Notes: a model not told the origin generated them from the sequence alone. DNA of 22,500 bases from CAZTHL01 sp964613585 (GCA_964613585.1 CAZTHL010000060.1:1-22500), one strand, 5' to 3'; shown: positions 1 to 8,673, counted from the stretch's first letter. Translations and numbers: made by a program.

Positions 1-45
1 CCTGGCCTCGCCGTTCTTGCGTTCACACCGCTGTTCAAGAGGCTC

Positions 46-3000
46 ATGCCCTTAGGCGCAAAAGCCGTGGACGGTGTGACCATGTCTCTTGTCAAGGTAC
101 TTGCCTCCAAGGTCCTGGCGCGTGGCGCGGCAAGGGCGAGCGAACCATCCGCCGGCACGGGACACGCAGCGAAGCCCCACCGACGAATTCTATGCGTGCT
201 TGCGGTGACCGCGACCTTCCTGAGCATGACCTCGCAGATCCACGCCGCCGACGGCTCTGCGGCGGCTCCTCCCGTTTCGTTCATTGCCGACGGGACCGCT
301 GAGACCGCCCTTTGCCTATCGCACCCGGGATCGCCGACCGTCACCGAACAGCCCTGTTCCGACCCATTCGGCACGGAAGCATTCCAAGAACGACGGCTTC
401 CTCCCGAGGAGGCCAACGCGCGCGCCGTCTATCCGTTCGGGCAGTCTTCCGGGCCCTTGTTCGAGAAGGCGATCTGGACCTTCGGCGAGCCCGATATCTT
501 CGCCTTCTGGCCGGACATCAACGCGGTCGAGAGCATAGAATATTTTGCCATCACAGGCACTTATGAGAGCAAAGCAGGCGCGTACGAGCTTCATGGCGAG
601 ACGGAGCTCGGGCCAAGGGCGCGCGCCAGCCTCGATGGCTGGATCTTTCCCCAGGGGTCCGGTCATCGCCTGGAGGCGATGCTGGTCGTCACCTACGCCA
701 GCTTCGTTCAGGTGGAACGGGTCCGGCAGACCTTCGGATCGACCCTGACGCCGAACGAGATCGGTCACCGTCTGCGCCAACGGCAGGAGGCATTCTATCG
801 GCAGGAGGTTCGTAGGCAGAGGTGGACCGCCATTGGTGGCTCGGCTGGCGGTCCGCCCGGATCGGACGCGGTCAGCGGGCTCGATGAGCTGACGCTGGAG
901 GAGCTGATCGAGCAATACCTGGCCGGGATCGCGACGGGCGACGGCGACCGCTACGCTCATCGCCTGGACACGATCCCGAGTGAGGCCGAAACGCCGCCCG
1001 GGTCCGCGCCCATGCCACCGGAAGAGGGTGAGCCGGCAGACGATATCGTCGCGGGTCCGGCCTCGACGCACTACCGGGTGCAGCTTACGGGAACGGTCGA
1101 CGGTGAAAGCTTCGGCCCTCTCGACGGCTTCCTGCTCACGGGCGAGCTTGGACCCGATGATGGATTACGCCAGCCGGTGACGCTTGCGACCAGCGATTTC
1201 GACAAGATCGGCGCGGTCTACTGGACCAACGAGCGATCCAGGTCCCCAGCGCACCCCGCGAGCGCGGAGGACGCACACGCGGCGTCGCGCCTGCTGGGAA
1301 CGATCCAGCGTCGGGATGGCACGGTGACCATCGATCTGGAGCTGCCTCAGGGGCGGTCACTGGTCGCGGAGGGCCAGTCGGTCTGGCGGACCACGGAAGG
1401 CGCCTCGGACGATTGGCAGCCTCCGATGGTCACCCTTGCCGAGGGACGATTGACCTACTCGGTTGACGGTGATGCCGTACACGGCAGCTTGAGGGCAACG
1501 GGGTTCCGGTCACCGCAGCTTCGGGTCGGAAGCTCGTATCATGCCGAGTTCAGGGGCGCGCTCGCGCGGAGCGAGCGCGTCGAGACCCTTCGTCGGATCA
1601 CGGGAGAGCGTTCCCTTGACGGGACCTGGATCGAGCAGGGCTCGCCGGGTGAGCGGATTCGGCTGGTCCAGGACGAGACGCGGATCGAACGCTCCTTCCG
1701 GGAGGATGAAGCCGACCAGAAGCCCATGAGCGGCGTCGTGGTCGACGGGGTCGCGAAGCTGATCGAGCACACTCCGACCGGCCCCTCGCGAGCCATGGTC
1801 CTGCGTTCCGTTCCCGGCGGGGGCTGGCTTGTCGGCTACGCGTATCCATCGGATCGCCCGACGGAGGCCGAGCCGATGGTGCTCTGGCAGGCGGCCACCG
1901 TATCGCGTCGCGCAGCGTCCGCTCCGTCGGCCGTGGAGGCCCGTGAGCCAACCTCGGAGGATATGCTCGAGGCCAGGCATCTGGCCTGGGATCTGATGCT
2001 TGCCGGCAAATGTCGGCAGGCCTTGAATCTTCTCGAGCCGCTATTCGACGACTATCTGGCACTCTCCAACACGTCTTTGGCCGATACAACGGTTTCCTTT
2101 TTCAAAAAGAAAGAGTACCTCATCCAATCATCAGCGGCAGTAAGCCCGTTGGCGGTGTGCTCTCTGCAGATTGGCGACTATGAACGCTTGTTGAGATACG
2201 TCGGCATCGGCATAAGGCTCGTCCGCGACTTGGCACCAGGCGCCGACCTTTTGAGGCTCCATGACGATCGACGAGGCTTGTTTGCCGAGAACGCGGCAGG
2301 CACCTGGGACACGTTGAGCATCCTTCGAGATCAGGTCGGCCGGCTTCACAGCCTGCTCGGCTCGGGCATCATCGGGATCGCCCTGGCCGATCAGGAGGGG
2401 GCCCTGGTCATCTCGACCGTCGCGCAGGGAAGCCCCGCCGACGCCGCCGGTCTTCGCGCGGGCGACGTGCTGGTGGCGGTCAACGGCGCCTCGGCCGCGG
2501 GCATGAGCATCGACTCCGCCACGACCGGCCTTCGCGGCCCGGCCGGCGAAAGCATCACGCTGGCGGTGCGACGGCAAGACCGGCGTGTCGACATCGAGAT
2601 CGTTCGGGCTCCCTTCGGCCCCGCGTCACCCGAACGGCAAGCAGCCTTCGAGCAGGGTCTCGAGCAGGAGATCGCGAGCCTCGAGCGGGTGCGAACGGCC
2701 CTGAGCCAACCATTCGTCCCAGCCGATGCGTCGACCAAGACGGCTGCGCTTGAGGCTTTGCAGGCCCTGCAGGCAGACGTTCATGAGCGCGCGCAGGTGC
2801 TGGCCCAGGCCAGCCGGGACACCGTGGAGCGGGCACGGACCCTGTACGACCCGTATCCCGACCTGCTCATGCACTTCAACGCAGTGATCGAGGCTCTCGC
2901 CCGGGTCACTGCCGGCGTCCCGGACGGCGCCGTCGATGGACAGCCGATGCGTGAGGCTGAAGCGCACGAGACTGCCGTTCTCGAGCCGGTCAACGACGAT

Positions 3001-4545
3001 CTGAGCGAGGTCGAGCGCCTCCTGATCGGGCGGCAATTGTACATCGCCTCGACCCTCTTCAGCGCCTCCCGGCAGCTGGGGTTCGAGGCGGATCGACTGA
3101 CCGATTTCGCGGATCTTGCCGCAGCCGACGAGAACGATGTGCGTGCGACGGAAGAGATACGGGAGCTGGCCCACCGGCTCGATCAATGGCGTGACCGTCT
3201 TGTCACCGACCAGGCCAAGATCGCGGCCTTGCAGTTGAGCCAGGGTTTCTACGACACCGCCGTGGACCTTTACGTCGATCTCGGGGCCGCCGAGGAAGCC
3301 CTGGTCATGGCCGAGGCCTCCCGCGCCCGGGCCTTCGCCGATCTCCTGGAAAGCCGGCTCGGTGCCGGCGCGACGGCGATGGGGCACGTCGCCGGTCCGT
3401 CGATCTTGAGCATGGCGCAGGCCCCACCGCCGGATCTGCAGGCGCTCCGCTCGACCGTCGAGGCGATCGGGGCACCCGTTCTGGAGTTTCATGGTCTCGA
3501 GGATCGGCTGCTGATTTGGCTGATCCACCCGACCGGCGGCATCGAGCTGACGGAGATCGGAACCGGCGCCGAGCGACTGAAAGCCGGGGTCCAGCGCTTC
3601 ATCGAGACCGTAGCCTTGGCCGATCCGGATCAGCCGCCGGATCCGGCAGTCCAGGATGCGGCCGGATCCGCGCTCTACGACCAGCTGATCGCGCCGGTGG
3701 CGGAGCGGCTCGAGCCGTACCGTGGCCAGACCCTGCTCATCGTGCCGCACCGGGAGCTGTTTCGGGTCTCGTTCGCGGCCCTGCGGAGTCCTTCCGGGCG
3801 GCACCTGATCGACGACCATGCGGTCGTCTACGCCTCCTCGCTCGCCATTGCCGGCTATGCCGAGCGCCGTCGCGGCAGGGAGCGGTCAGGCCTGCCTCGG
3901 CTCCTGGCGCTGGTCGACCCGGAGCCGATGGAGGACCTGAGCGGCAGGCCGATGGCCCCTCTCGACTACACCGAACGGAAGATCGGCGCCCTGGCGGCCC
4001 ATTATGGCATGGACGGCGCCATCGGCTGCGGTGAGGGCACGGGACCGGCTCACGCACACGGCAGCACGATCCTGTGCGGCCGCGAGGCCAACCTGGCGAG
4101 CCTGACGACGCACGGCCGCCGGCACGACGTCGTCTATCTCGCCACCCATGGCGTCGCCAGCGACGACGAGCCGCTTGACCAGACATTCGTTGCGCTGGCC
4201 GGAGCGCCTCTCACACTGTCGCAGGTCTATCGCAACCCGCTTCGGCTCGATGCCGAGCTGGTGATCCTCGGAGCCTGCGAGACGGCTCGCGGTCCGGTCA
4301 CCGGGGACGGCGTGAATGATCTCGGCCGGGCGTTCACCTCGGCCGGCGGGGCTAGCCTCATGACCACGCTCTGGAAGCCGGCGCAAACGGTGATGGTCGA
4401 TCTTCTCGATCATTTCCATCGCTTCTGGCTTGAGCACGGCATGACCAAGGCGCAGGCCCTTCGACATGCGCAATTGACGATCCGCGGGTCCAATCCCTAC
4501 CAGATCGACGTCTGGTCGCCGGTCGTGCTTTTCGGGGTCGAGTGA
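46..4545 (+). CDS. Exported PDZ and CHAT (caspase-like) protease domain protein
   Basis: Predicted cysteine-protease-like protein of 1499 aa. Residues about 44-70 look like a signal peptide: a HRR charged region, a hydrophobic core and an IHA-A cleavage site, so export to the periplasm or envelope is likely. Residues about 70-640 match nothing I recognise. A helical, TPR-like segment lies near 645-720, a PDZ domain near 774-855 (GSPADAAGLRAGDVLVAVNG), charged helical segments near 870-960, and the segment ALVMAEASRARAFADLL that typically precedes CHAT domains near 1090. The CHAT domain (about 1135-1498) keeps both catalytic residues: His1368 in YLATHG and Cys1411 in LGACETARG. CHAT proteins are C11/C14-clan peptidases; the substrate here is unknown. 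The ATG at 46 has AAGAGG only 3 bases upstream, and ATG 82 is an alternative. The frame is open to the left edge, so the true start may lie outside the window. The next gene follows after one base. Confidence 0.85.
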   Translation: MPLGAKAVDGVTMSLVKVLASKVLARGAARASEPSAGTGHAAKPHRRILCVLAVTATFLSMTSQIHAADGSAAAPPVSFIADGTAETALCLSHPGSPTVTEQPCSDPFGTEAFQERRLPPEEANARAVYPFGQSSGPLFEKAIWTFGEPDIFAFWPDINAVESIEYFAITGTYESKAGAYELHGETELGPRARASLDGWIFPQGSGHRLEAMLVVTYASFVQVERVRQTFGSTLTPNEIGHRLRQRQEAFYRQEVRRQRWTAIGGSAGGPPGSDAVSGLDELTLEELIEQYLAGIATGDGDRYAHRLDTIPSEAETPPGSAPMPPEEGEPADDIVAGPASTHYRVQLTGTVDGESFGPLDGFLLTGELGPDDGLRQPVTLATSDFDKIGAVYWTNERSRSPAHPASAEDAHAASRLLGTIQRRDGTVTIDLELPQGRSLVAEGQSVWRTTEGASDDWQPPMVTLAEGRLTYSVDGDAVHGSLRATGFRSPQLRVGSSYHAEFRGALARSERVETLRRITGERSLDGTWIEQGSPGERIRLVQDETRIERSFREDEADQKPMSGVVVDGVAKLIEHTPTGPSRAMVLRSVPGGGWLVGYAYPSDRPTEAEPMVLWQAATVSRRAASAPSAVEAREPTSEDMLEARHLAWDLMLAGKCRQALNLLEPLFDDYLALSNTSLADTTVSFFKKKEYLIQSSAAVSPLAVCSLQIGDYERLLRYVGIGIRLVRDLAPGADLLRLHDDRRGLFAENAAGTWDTLSILRDQVGRLHSLLGSGIIGIALADQEGALVISTVAQGSPADAAGLRAGDVLVAVNGASAAGMSIDSATTGLRGPAGESITLAVRRQDRRVDIEIVRAPFGPASPERQAAFEQGLEQEIASLERVRTALSQPFVPADASTKTAALEALQALQADVHERAQVLAQASRDTVERARTLYDPYPDLLMHFNAVIEALARVTAGVPDGAVDGQPMREAEAHETAVLEPVNDDLSEVERLLIGRQLYIASTLFSASRQLGFEADRLTDFADLAAADENDVRATEEIRELAHRLDQWRDRLVTDQAKIAALQLSQGFYDTAVDLYVDLGAAEEALVMAEASRARAFADLLESRLGAGATAMGHVAGPSILSMAQAPPPDLQALRSTVEAIGAPVLEFHGLEDRLLIWLIHPTGGIELTEIGTGAERLKAGVQRFIETVALADPDQPPDPAVQDAAGSALYDQLIAPVAERLEPYRGQTLLIVPHRELFRVSFAALRSPSGRHLIDDHAVVYASSLAIAGYAERRRGRERSGLPRLLALVDPEPMEDLSGRPMAPLDYTERKIGALAAHYGMDGAIGCGEGTGPAHAHGSTILCGREANLASLTTHGRRHDVVYLATHGVASDDEPLDQTFVALAGAPLTLSQVYRNPLRLDAELVILGACETARGPVTGDGVNDLGRAFTSAGGASLMTTLWKPAQTVMVDLLDHFHRFWLEHGMTKAQALRHAQLTIRGSNPYQIDVWSPVVLFGVE

Positions 4546-4546
4546 G

Positions 4547-5305
4547 ATGCGGTGTCTCTGCCTGCCGCGCGCATGCCTTGCCTTCCTGACGTTGGCACTG
4601 CTGGTAATTTTCGGCATTCGGGAGCACGCAATGGCTGACGAGATCGGGGTCCTGACATCCGGGCCATTGCCTCCCGACGAGGTTGCGCACAGCCTTTATC
4701 TCTACAGTGAGGACATCACCCTCGGCCCGACGTCCGAGACGAAGAGGATCATCGAGGGCCTTGTCAAGGTCGGCAAGCATCGCCTGTTCCCGATTGCCAA
4801 TCCCCCAACGATCGATGCGGACGAATGGAACTTCTTCCTGGCTCAGATCCCCATCAGCCTGCAAGAGCTTCCGGGCGACAAGACATTGCAGGAGGTAAAT
4901 ATTCGCGTACGGCTCGATCATGAGGCCGCCACCGCCTATGACTTGTTCCCGCCGACGACATACCAGCAGCATGACAGCGAGCGTGTCTTCGGCCTGACAC
5001 CAAGCATGAAGTTCGGTTGGCTGAATGTCGACGCGAACCTTTCCTATCGGGATCGCTTCGAAAGCCTTCAGCCGACAATCACCGTGTTCAACATTGGAAC
5101 AGACGATTTTTATTGGAAGCATGAGGCCTCGCCGGTGCACCTCGGGACCAAGTGGGCTCTCATCGTGCTCCAGGTGCCGCGCGACCTGGTCGAGCTCCCG
5201 GTGGCGATCAGGATCGAGGCGCAGGTCAAGAAGGGTTGGGGTGATCTGCTTCGAACCGTGCCCACCTACGCGGAAGCCGTCGAGAAGACGTTCAAGCTTC
5301 GATAA
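4547..5305 (+). CDS. Exported hypothetical protein coupled to the CHAT protein
   Basis: A 252-aa protein that I do not recognise. The N-terminus is a signal peptide (basic MRCLCLPR, hydrophobic FLTLALLVIFGI, REHA cleavage region at about 26-29), so it should be exported like the protein encoded upstream. The mature part has alternating polar and hydrophobic strands with several aromatic residues, suggesting a beta-rich fold, and no membrane segment. The ATG lies one base after the stop of the CHAT gene, so the two are almost certainly co-transcribed and translationally coupled. The context suggests a substrate, inhibitor, adaptor or structural partner of the CHAT-PDZ protein, but no sequence motif decides between these. 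Base composition is visibly less G+C-rich than the genes to its right (for example the AT-rich stretch near 5096-5120), which fits a different history for this gene pair. Confidence 0.75.
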   Translation: MRCLCLPRACLAFLTLALLVIFGIREHAMADEIGVLTSGPLPPDEVAHSLYLYSEDITLGPTSETKRIIEGLVKVGKHRLFPIANPPTIDADEWNFFLAQIPISLQELPGDKTLQEVNIRVRLDHEAATAYDLFPPTTYQQHDSERVFGLTPSMKFGWLNVDANLSYRDRFESLQPTITVFNIGTDDFYWKHEASPVHLGTKWALIVLQVPRDLVELPVAIRIEAQVKKGWGDLLRTVPTYAEAVEKTFKLR

Positions 5306-5603
5306 CGGACGCCGCCAGCACCAGCGAGTGACATGGCGGCCTGAGAGGGCCGGGCCGACCACGCGCCGACCCACGAGACAGCCTCCCAAGACGCCGATGT
5401 TCACCAATCGTTCACGCTTTGCCCGGTAGGATCGGCTTGATGGCGGCCGACCTGTGACCGGCGCCCCAGGCAGTCCTCCCCTGGTCGCCGCCGGCGCCGG
5501 GTGTCGGGCGCGTTGGCCCGGGGGCTGATCCGTTCCAATCGGGGCAGGCCCCAACGAACCCCTGCAACAGCCTACGAAAGCCTACCCGGCGCCGCAGGGC
5601 GGC
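5306..5603. other. Intergenic region between convergent genes
   Basis: About 300 bases between the ends of the CHAT operon (+) and the exchanger gene (-). I see no credible coding sequence and no hairpin followed by a T run. G+C-rich partial inverted repeats occur around 5455-5500 and may serve as an intrinsic or Rho-assisted transcription end for one or both sides. Confidence 0.4.
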
Positions 5604-6638
5604 TCAGCCGACGGTGGTGAAGGCGAAGGCGGTGCCGGCGTAGAGCAGCAGGATCAGCACGCTCTCGAAGCCGATGCCGGCCGGGCCCTTCTCCTCGCGC
5701 CGGAGCAGGCCCATGAGCAGGATCGAGGCCATCAGGATCGACACGGCGAGCGCCAGGATGTGGGCGTCGTTCATCTCGTGGTAGATCGAGCCGTCCCGGT
5801 AGGCGACGTCGGACAACACCAGGAACAGGACGTCGAAGGCGTTGCCGCCGACGATGCCGCCCACGGCGAGATTGAGCGCGCCGCGGCGCACGGCGGCAAT
5901 CGAGGTGACCAGCTCCGGGATCGAGGTCAGCACGCTGGTCATCACCCCGCCGACGGCGGTCTGCGAGATGCCGGTCTGCTTGCTGAGCGCGGTGCCGCTG
6001 TCGCCGAGCACATAGCCCGCCGAGGCGGCGATGCCGGCGGCGACGGCGAAGCGGCCCAGCAGGCCGGCCACGGTCATGGACGACGTGGCCTCGTCGGCGA
6101 GCTCGTCCTGGGTCTCCCGGGTGCGGCGCGGGTACCACATCGGATGCTTCCGCGCCTCGGCGATGACCCAGTTGGAGAAGACATAGAAGGCGAGCAGCGC
6201 CGGCGAGAACAGGCTGACGCCGAGCCAGGTCGCCGCCGGGACCGAGGCGGCGATCAGCGGCACCGAGAGCAGGGCGATCAGCACGGTGCCCTGCAGCATG
6301 TTCTCGATCGACGCGGCGGAGTGCTCGAGATTGATGCGGCGGTGGAAGATGTCGGCGATGCCGAGAAAGGCGGTCTGCGCCGCGATGCCGCCGATCGCGT
6401 TGCTGATGGCAAGGTCGGTGTTGCCTTCGAAGGCGGTCGACACCGAGGTGACGGTGCCGCCGAGCGAGGTGGTCGCGCCGAGCAGGATGCCGCCGGTCAT
6501 GGCCTCGCCGACCCCGGTGCGGTCGGCGATCTCGTCGGCCAGCTTGGTCAGCCAAGTGCCGACGATCGCGATGGTCACCCCGGCGCCCAGGAAGACGAGC
6601 AGCGTGGGCACCCCGTAGATCTCACCCGCGATGAGCAT
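5604..6638 (-). CDS. CaCA-family sodium/calcium exchanger-like membrane protein
   Basis: Inner-membrane cation antiporter of the CaCA superfamily (Pfam Na_Ca_ex type), 344 aa, with about ten hydrophobic segments in two halves. The alpha-1 repeat (about residues 47-85) contains GATTSLGGTVTS followed by SNAIGG. The alpha-2 repeat in the second half contains TSIPELVTS followed by VGGNAFDVLFL, the classical form. Alpha-1 lacks the usual Pro-Glu, so the ion specificity is uncertain. A hydrophilic loop (EARKHPMWYPRRTRETQDELADE) separates the halves. I chose ATG 6638 because AGGAAAG (6647-6653) lies 8 bases upstream and the protein then begins directly at the first membrane segment. The longer frame to 6761 only translates a tandem repeat. 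It probably exports Ca2+ or another cation in exchange for Na+ or H+. No co-transcribed partner is obvious. Confidence 0.85.
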   Translation of the reverse strand: MLIAGEIYGVPTLLVFLGAGVTIAIVGTWLTKLADEIADRTGVGEAMTGGILLGATTSLGGTVTSVSTAFEGNTDLAISNAIGGIAAQTAFLGIADIFHRRINLEHSAASIENMLQGTVLIALLSVPLIAASVPAATWLGVSLFSPALLAFYVFSNWVIAEARKHPMWYPRRTRETQDELADEATSSMTVAGLLGRFAVAAGIAASAGYVLGDSGTALSKQTGISQTAVGGVMTSVLTSIPELVTSIAAVRRGALNLAVGGIVGGNAFDVLFLVLSDVAYRDGSIYHEMNDAHILALAVSILMASILLMGLLRREEKGPAGIGFESVLILLLYAGTAFAFTTVG

Positions 6639-6661
6639 GGGCGTCGCTTTCCTGGCCTTGA

Positions 6662-6744
6662 GGTGGTTGGTCCGGGAAGGTGGTTGGTCCGGGAAGGTGG
6701 TTGGTCCGGGAAGGTGGTTGGTCCGGGAAGGTGGTTGGTCCGGG
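6662..6744. repeat. Five tandem 17-bp G-rich repeats in the exchanger leader
   Basis: Unit GGTGGTTGGTCCGGGAA occurs at 6662, 6679, 6696, 6713 and 6730; the fifth copy lacks its last two bases. The copies are otherwise identical. The block lies 24 bases upstream of the exchanger start codon, so it is probably in its 5' untranslated leader or promoter. Each unit has four short G runs on the + strand, which could form a two-layer G-quadruplex. The 17-bp period is not a multiple of three, so it is unlikely to be coding. Confidence 0.95.
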
Positions 6745-7112
6745 GCTCGTCCGCGGGTCACGTCTCGAGGCGCCCACGGCGGGATCGATCACCCCGGCGA
6801 CCAGCCGCCCCACGGGCCGCCGTCCCGCGGAACGGTCCGCAGGAGCGTCGTGTCGGCAAGATGGGCGCGTTGACGGGTTGGGGCGGGACCGGGTCCGGAT
6901 CATGCACCGGCCGCGGGATTACCGGCCCGGATCCGGGGGCCGGATCCGCCGGGGCCTGTCCGAGCCGCCCGGGCTTGGCAAGGACCCCGCGCGCCGGCCG
7001 CGCATCGCTCAGGCCGGTCGGCTGGGCCCCGGCGGGATCGGGCGCCGAGTCGGCGTCGGCGCCCGCCCCGCCGTGCCGGTGCCGGCCGCGCCGGGCCGGC
7101 GGCGTGCGGTCG
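6745..7112. other. Gene-free region with inverted repeats
   Basis: About 370 very G+C-rich bases between the tandem repeat and the next gene. No frame here resembles a protein. It holds two GGATCC-centred partial palindromes around 6926-6955, and the hairpin listed separately at 7081-7100. It should contain the promoter of the exchanger gene, but I cannot assign -35 or -10 boxes. Confidence 0.5.
7081..7100 (-). terminator. Possible hairpin terminator after the small exported protein gene
   Basis: Perfect 7-bp inverted repeat GCCGGCC...GGCCGGC with a 6-base spacer, starting 12 bases after the stop codon of the gene at 7113-7439. No T run follows, so it may only stabilise the mRNA 3' end or act together with Rho. 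Confidence 0.35.
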
Positions 7113-7439
7113 TCAGGCCGGCGCTTCCTGCAGCTCCAGGTTGTTCAGTATGTTGCTGGCGCGGCGGATCACATCGAGGCCGACCTGGGGCGAGTTCTCG
7201 CACAGATCGTCGGCGCGGTCGCGCATTTCCATCGCCTGCTGGAGCAGCGGATCGTTGGTCGAGACCACGTCGCGGACGGCGTTGAGCTGGGTGTCGAAGC
7301 CCTGGACGCTGCCCTCGCAGATTTTGGTGTAGGGCGAGCTCGGGATGGCGCCGGTGCCCTCCTCCTGCTCGAACTGGCCATGGGCGAGCGAGAGCGGCAG
7401 GGCGGCGAGGATGGCGCCGGCGGCGAGCAGGTTGCGCAT
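7113..7439 (-). CDS. Small exported helical protein
   Basis: 108 aa. The signal peptide is clear (MRNLLAAGAILAALPLSLAHG, cleavage near residue 20-21). The mature part is short, acidic and predicted mainly helical, with leucine and isoleucine spacing that suggests an amphipathic helical bundle, and two cysteines (KICEGS and DLCENS) that could form a disulfide in the periplasm. I do not recognise the family. The start is well supported by AAGGAG ending about 6 bases before the ATG. It lies downstream of the PRC-barrel gene on the same strand, with a 147-base gap, so it could be a separate unit or the distal part of one. A periplasmic or outer-membrane-associated role is inferred only from the signal peptide. 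Confidence 0.75.
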   Translation of the reverse strand: MRNLLAAGAILAALPLSLAHGQFEQEEGTGAIPSSPYTKICEGSVQGFDTQLNAVRDVVSTNDPLLQQAMEMRDRADDLCENSPQVGLDVIRRASNILNNLELQEAPA

Positions 7440-7586
7440 GGCTGGCTCCTTCGTGTCGGTTTCAGATCGGCCGGGCTGCGCCGGACGGATGACCCCGGCT
7501 CAACCGTCGGGGCCCCTCGCGGTTCCCGGCGCGGCGGCCTCGCGGCAGGGCTCCCCGATCCGGCGCGGTCGGACCGGCCTCGCCGC

Positions 7587-8363
7587 TCAGCGGGCGATCT
7601 CGCGGAAGTAGGCCGGACGGCCGTAATAGTCGTAGAACTGCTCCTCGTAGGCGCGGTTGATCGGCTCGGCCGGGTCGAACGGCGGGGCCCGGCGGACCGT
7701 CTCGCGGTCGAGCTCGACGGTCAGCCGCTCGTTGAGCCAGTCGATCGCCGAGGTCCAGCCCGGATCGAGCAGCACCTTGCGGCTCGACAGCCAGCGGCCG
7801 GTCTCGGCGATCAGATAGCGGATGGTCCAGTTGGCGTCGTCGATCAGGAAATCGTCGATCCGGCCGATCTCGCCGTCGAGCGCGGCGACCTCGTAGCCGG
7901 TGACCTCCCGCGCGCTGCGCAGGCTGGTCTCGCTCCCGGGATCGGCCATCCCCGGCTTGCGCTCGGGATCGCGCTCGGCGCTGGCCAGGGGCGCCATGGC
8001 GCCGCGCAGGTTGGGCGGGGCGATACCCATGGTCGAAAAGTCCCAATAGTAACGCCACTTATAGTGATCACGCAGGGCCAGCTCCTCGCGCTTCGACAGG
8101 GGCAGGTCGGTGGCCATGTCGGGGGCGTTCTGGACCTGTTCGCGGCTGAGCTCGATCGGCAGCCGGCGCTGCAGCCAGACGGGCTCGCCGAGCGCCTCCG
8201 GGTCGATCAGCACCTTGCGGCCGGGCAGCCAGCGCCCGGTGTCGACCACCAGGTAGCGAATCACCCAGAACGCCTCGTCGACGTAGAAGTCGTGGACGTC
8301 GCCGATCTCGCCGTCGCTGGCGGCGATGTCATAGCCGCGGATCGTGTTCAGACTGCGCAGCAT
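7587..8363 (-). CDS. Double PRC-barrel domain protein, cytoplasmic
   Basis: 258 aa with no signal peptide. Two PRC-barrel domains are visible: one at about residues 5-75 (RGYDIAASDGEIGDVHDFYVD, then IRYLVVDTGRWLPGRKVLI) and a second at about 135-210 (TGYEVAALDGEIGRIDDFLID, then IRYLIAETGRWLSSRKVLLD). They are separated by a linker with an aromatic KWRYYWDF segment. PRC-barrels occur in photosynthetic reaction-centre H subunits and in the RNA-processing factor RimM, and as stand-alone proteins in many alphaproteobacteria, often near stress and envelope genes. The biochemical role of this two-domain group is not established. GGGAGGA lies about 7 bases before the ATG. It is divergent from an exported PRC-barrel gene across a 310-base region. 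Confidence 0.85.
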   Translation of the reverse strand: MLRSLNTIRGYDIAASDGEIGDVHDFYVDEAFWVIRYLVVDTGRWLPGRKVLIDPEALGEPVWLQRRLPIELSREQVQNAPDMATDLPLSKREELALRDHYKWRYYWDFSTMGIAPPNLRGAMAPLASAERDPERKPGMADPGSETSLRSAREVTGYEVAALDGEIGRIDDFLIDDANWTIRYLIAETGRWLSSRKVLLDPGWTSAIDWLNERLTVELDRETVRRAPPFDPAEPINRAYEEQFYDYYGRPAYFREIAR

Positions 8364-8673
8364 GGTGCGGTCCTCCCTCGGCGCCGGTGTTCATCGGGGC
8401 GCAGGCCCGGGCAGGGGCAACCCTCGGCCGTGAGCCCGGGTTCCGGCCTCGACCCGGCGGAACGCGACCGCGCCCGGGCTTGTTTGGCCCCCGATACACA
8501 TCATGGGTCGCCTTGGGGGCGACTGCCGCGGCGTCGCCCGCGCCGGCGGCCGGCCTTCGATGGAGCGGCGAGCGGCCGCTCCGGATCAGGGGCGGCGGCG
8601 GATCGGGCCGCGACAGCCGCAGAGACCCCTCCAGGTCGGGCGAGACCCTTCGGATGGAGAAGGAGACGTGACC
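8364..8673. other. Divergent promoter region between two PRC-barrel genes
   Basis: 310 bases between start codons facing away from each other, so it should hold promoters in both directions. It is very G+C-rich. The only relatively A+T-rich spot is around 8478-8503 (TTGTTTGG...GATACACATCATG), where the spacing does not fit a canonical sigma-70 promoter. I see no operator-like palindrome of convincing length. Confidence 0.4.

Noticed and set aside
46..4545. CHAT protein as the protease partner of a CRISPR effector (Craspase-like)
   Set aside because: It has an apparent signal peptide and a PDZ domain, lies about 17 kb from the array, and no gRAMP-like effector is present.
6639..6761. N-terminal extension of the exchanger through the 17-bp repeats
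   Set aside because: A better ribosome-binding site lies before 6638, and the extension only translates the repeat into proline-rich sequence unlike the family.
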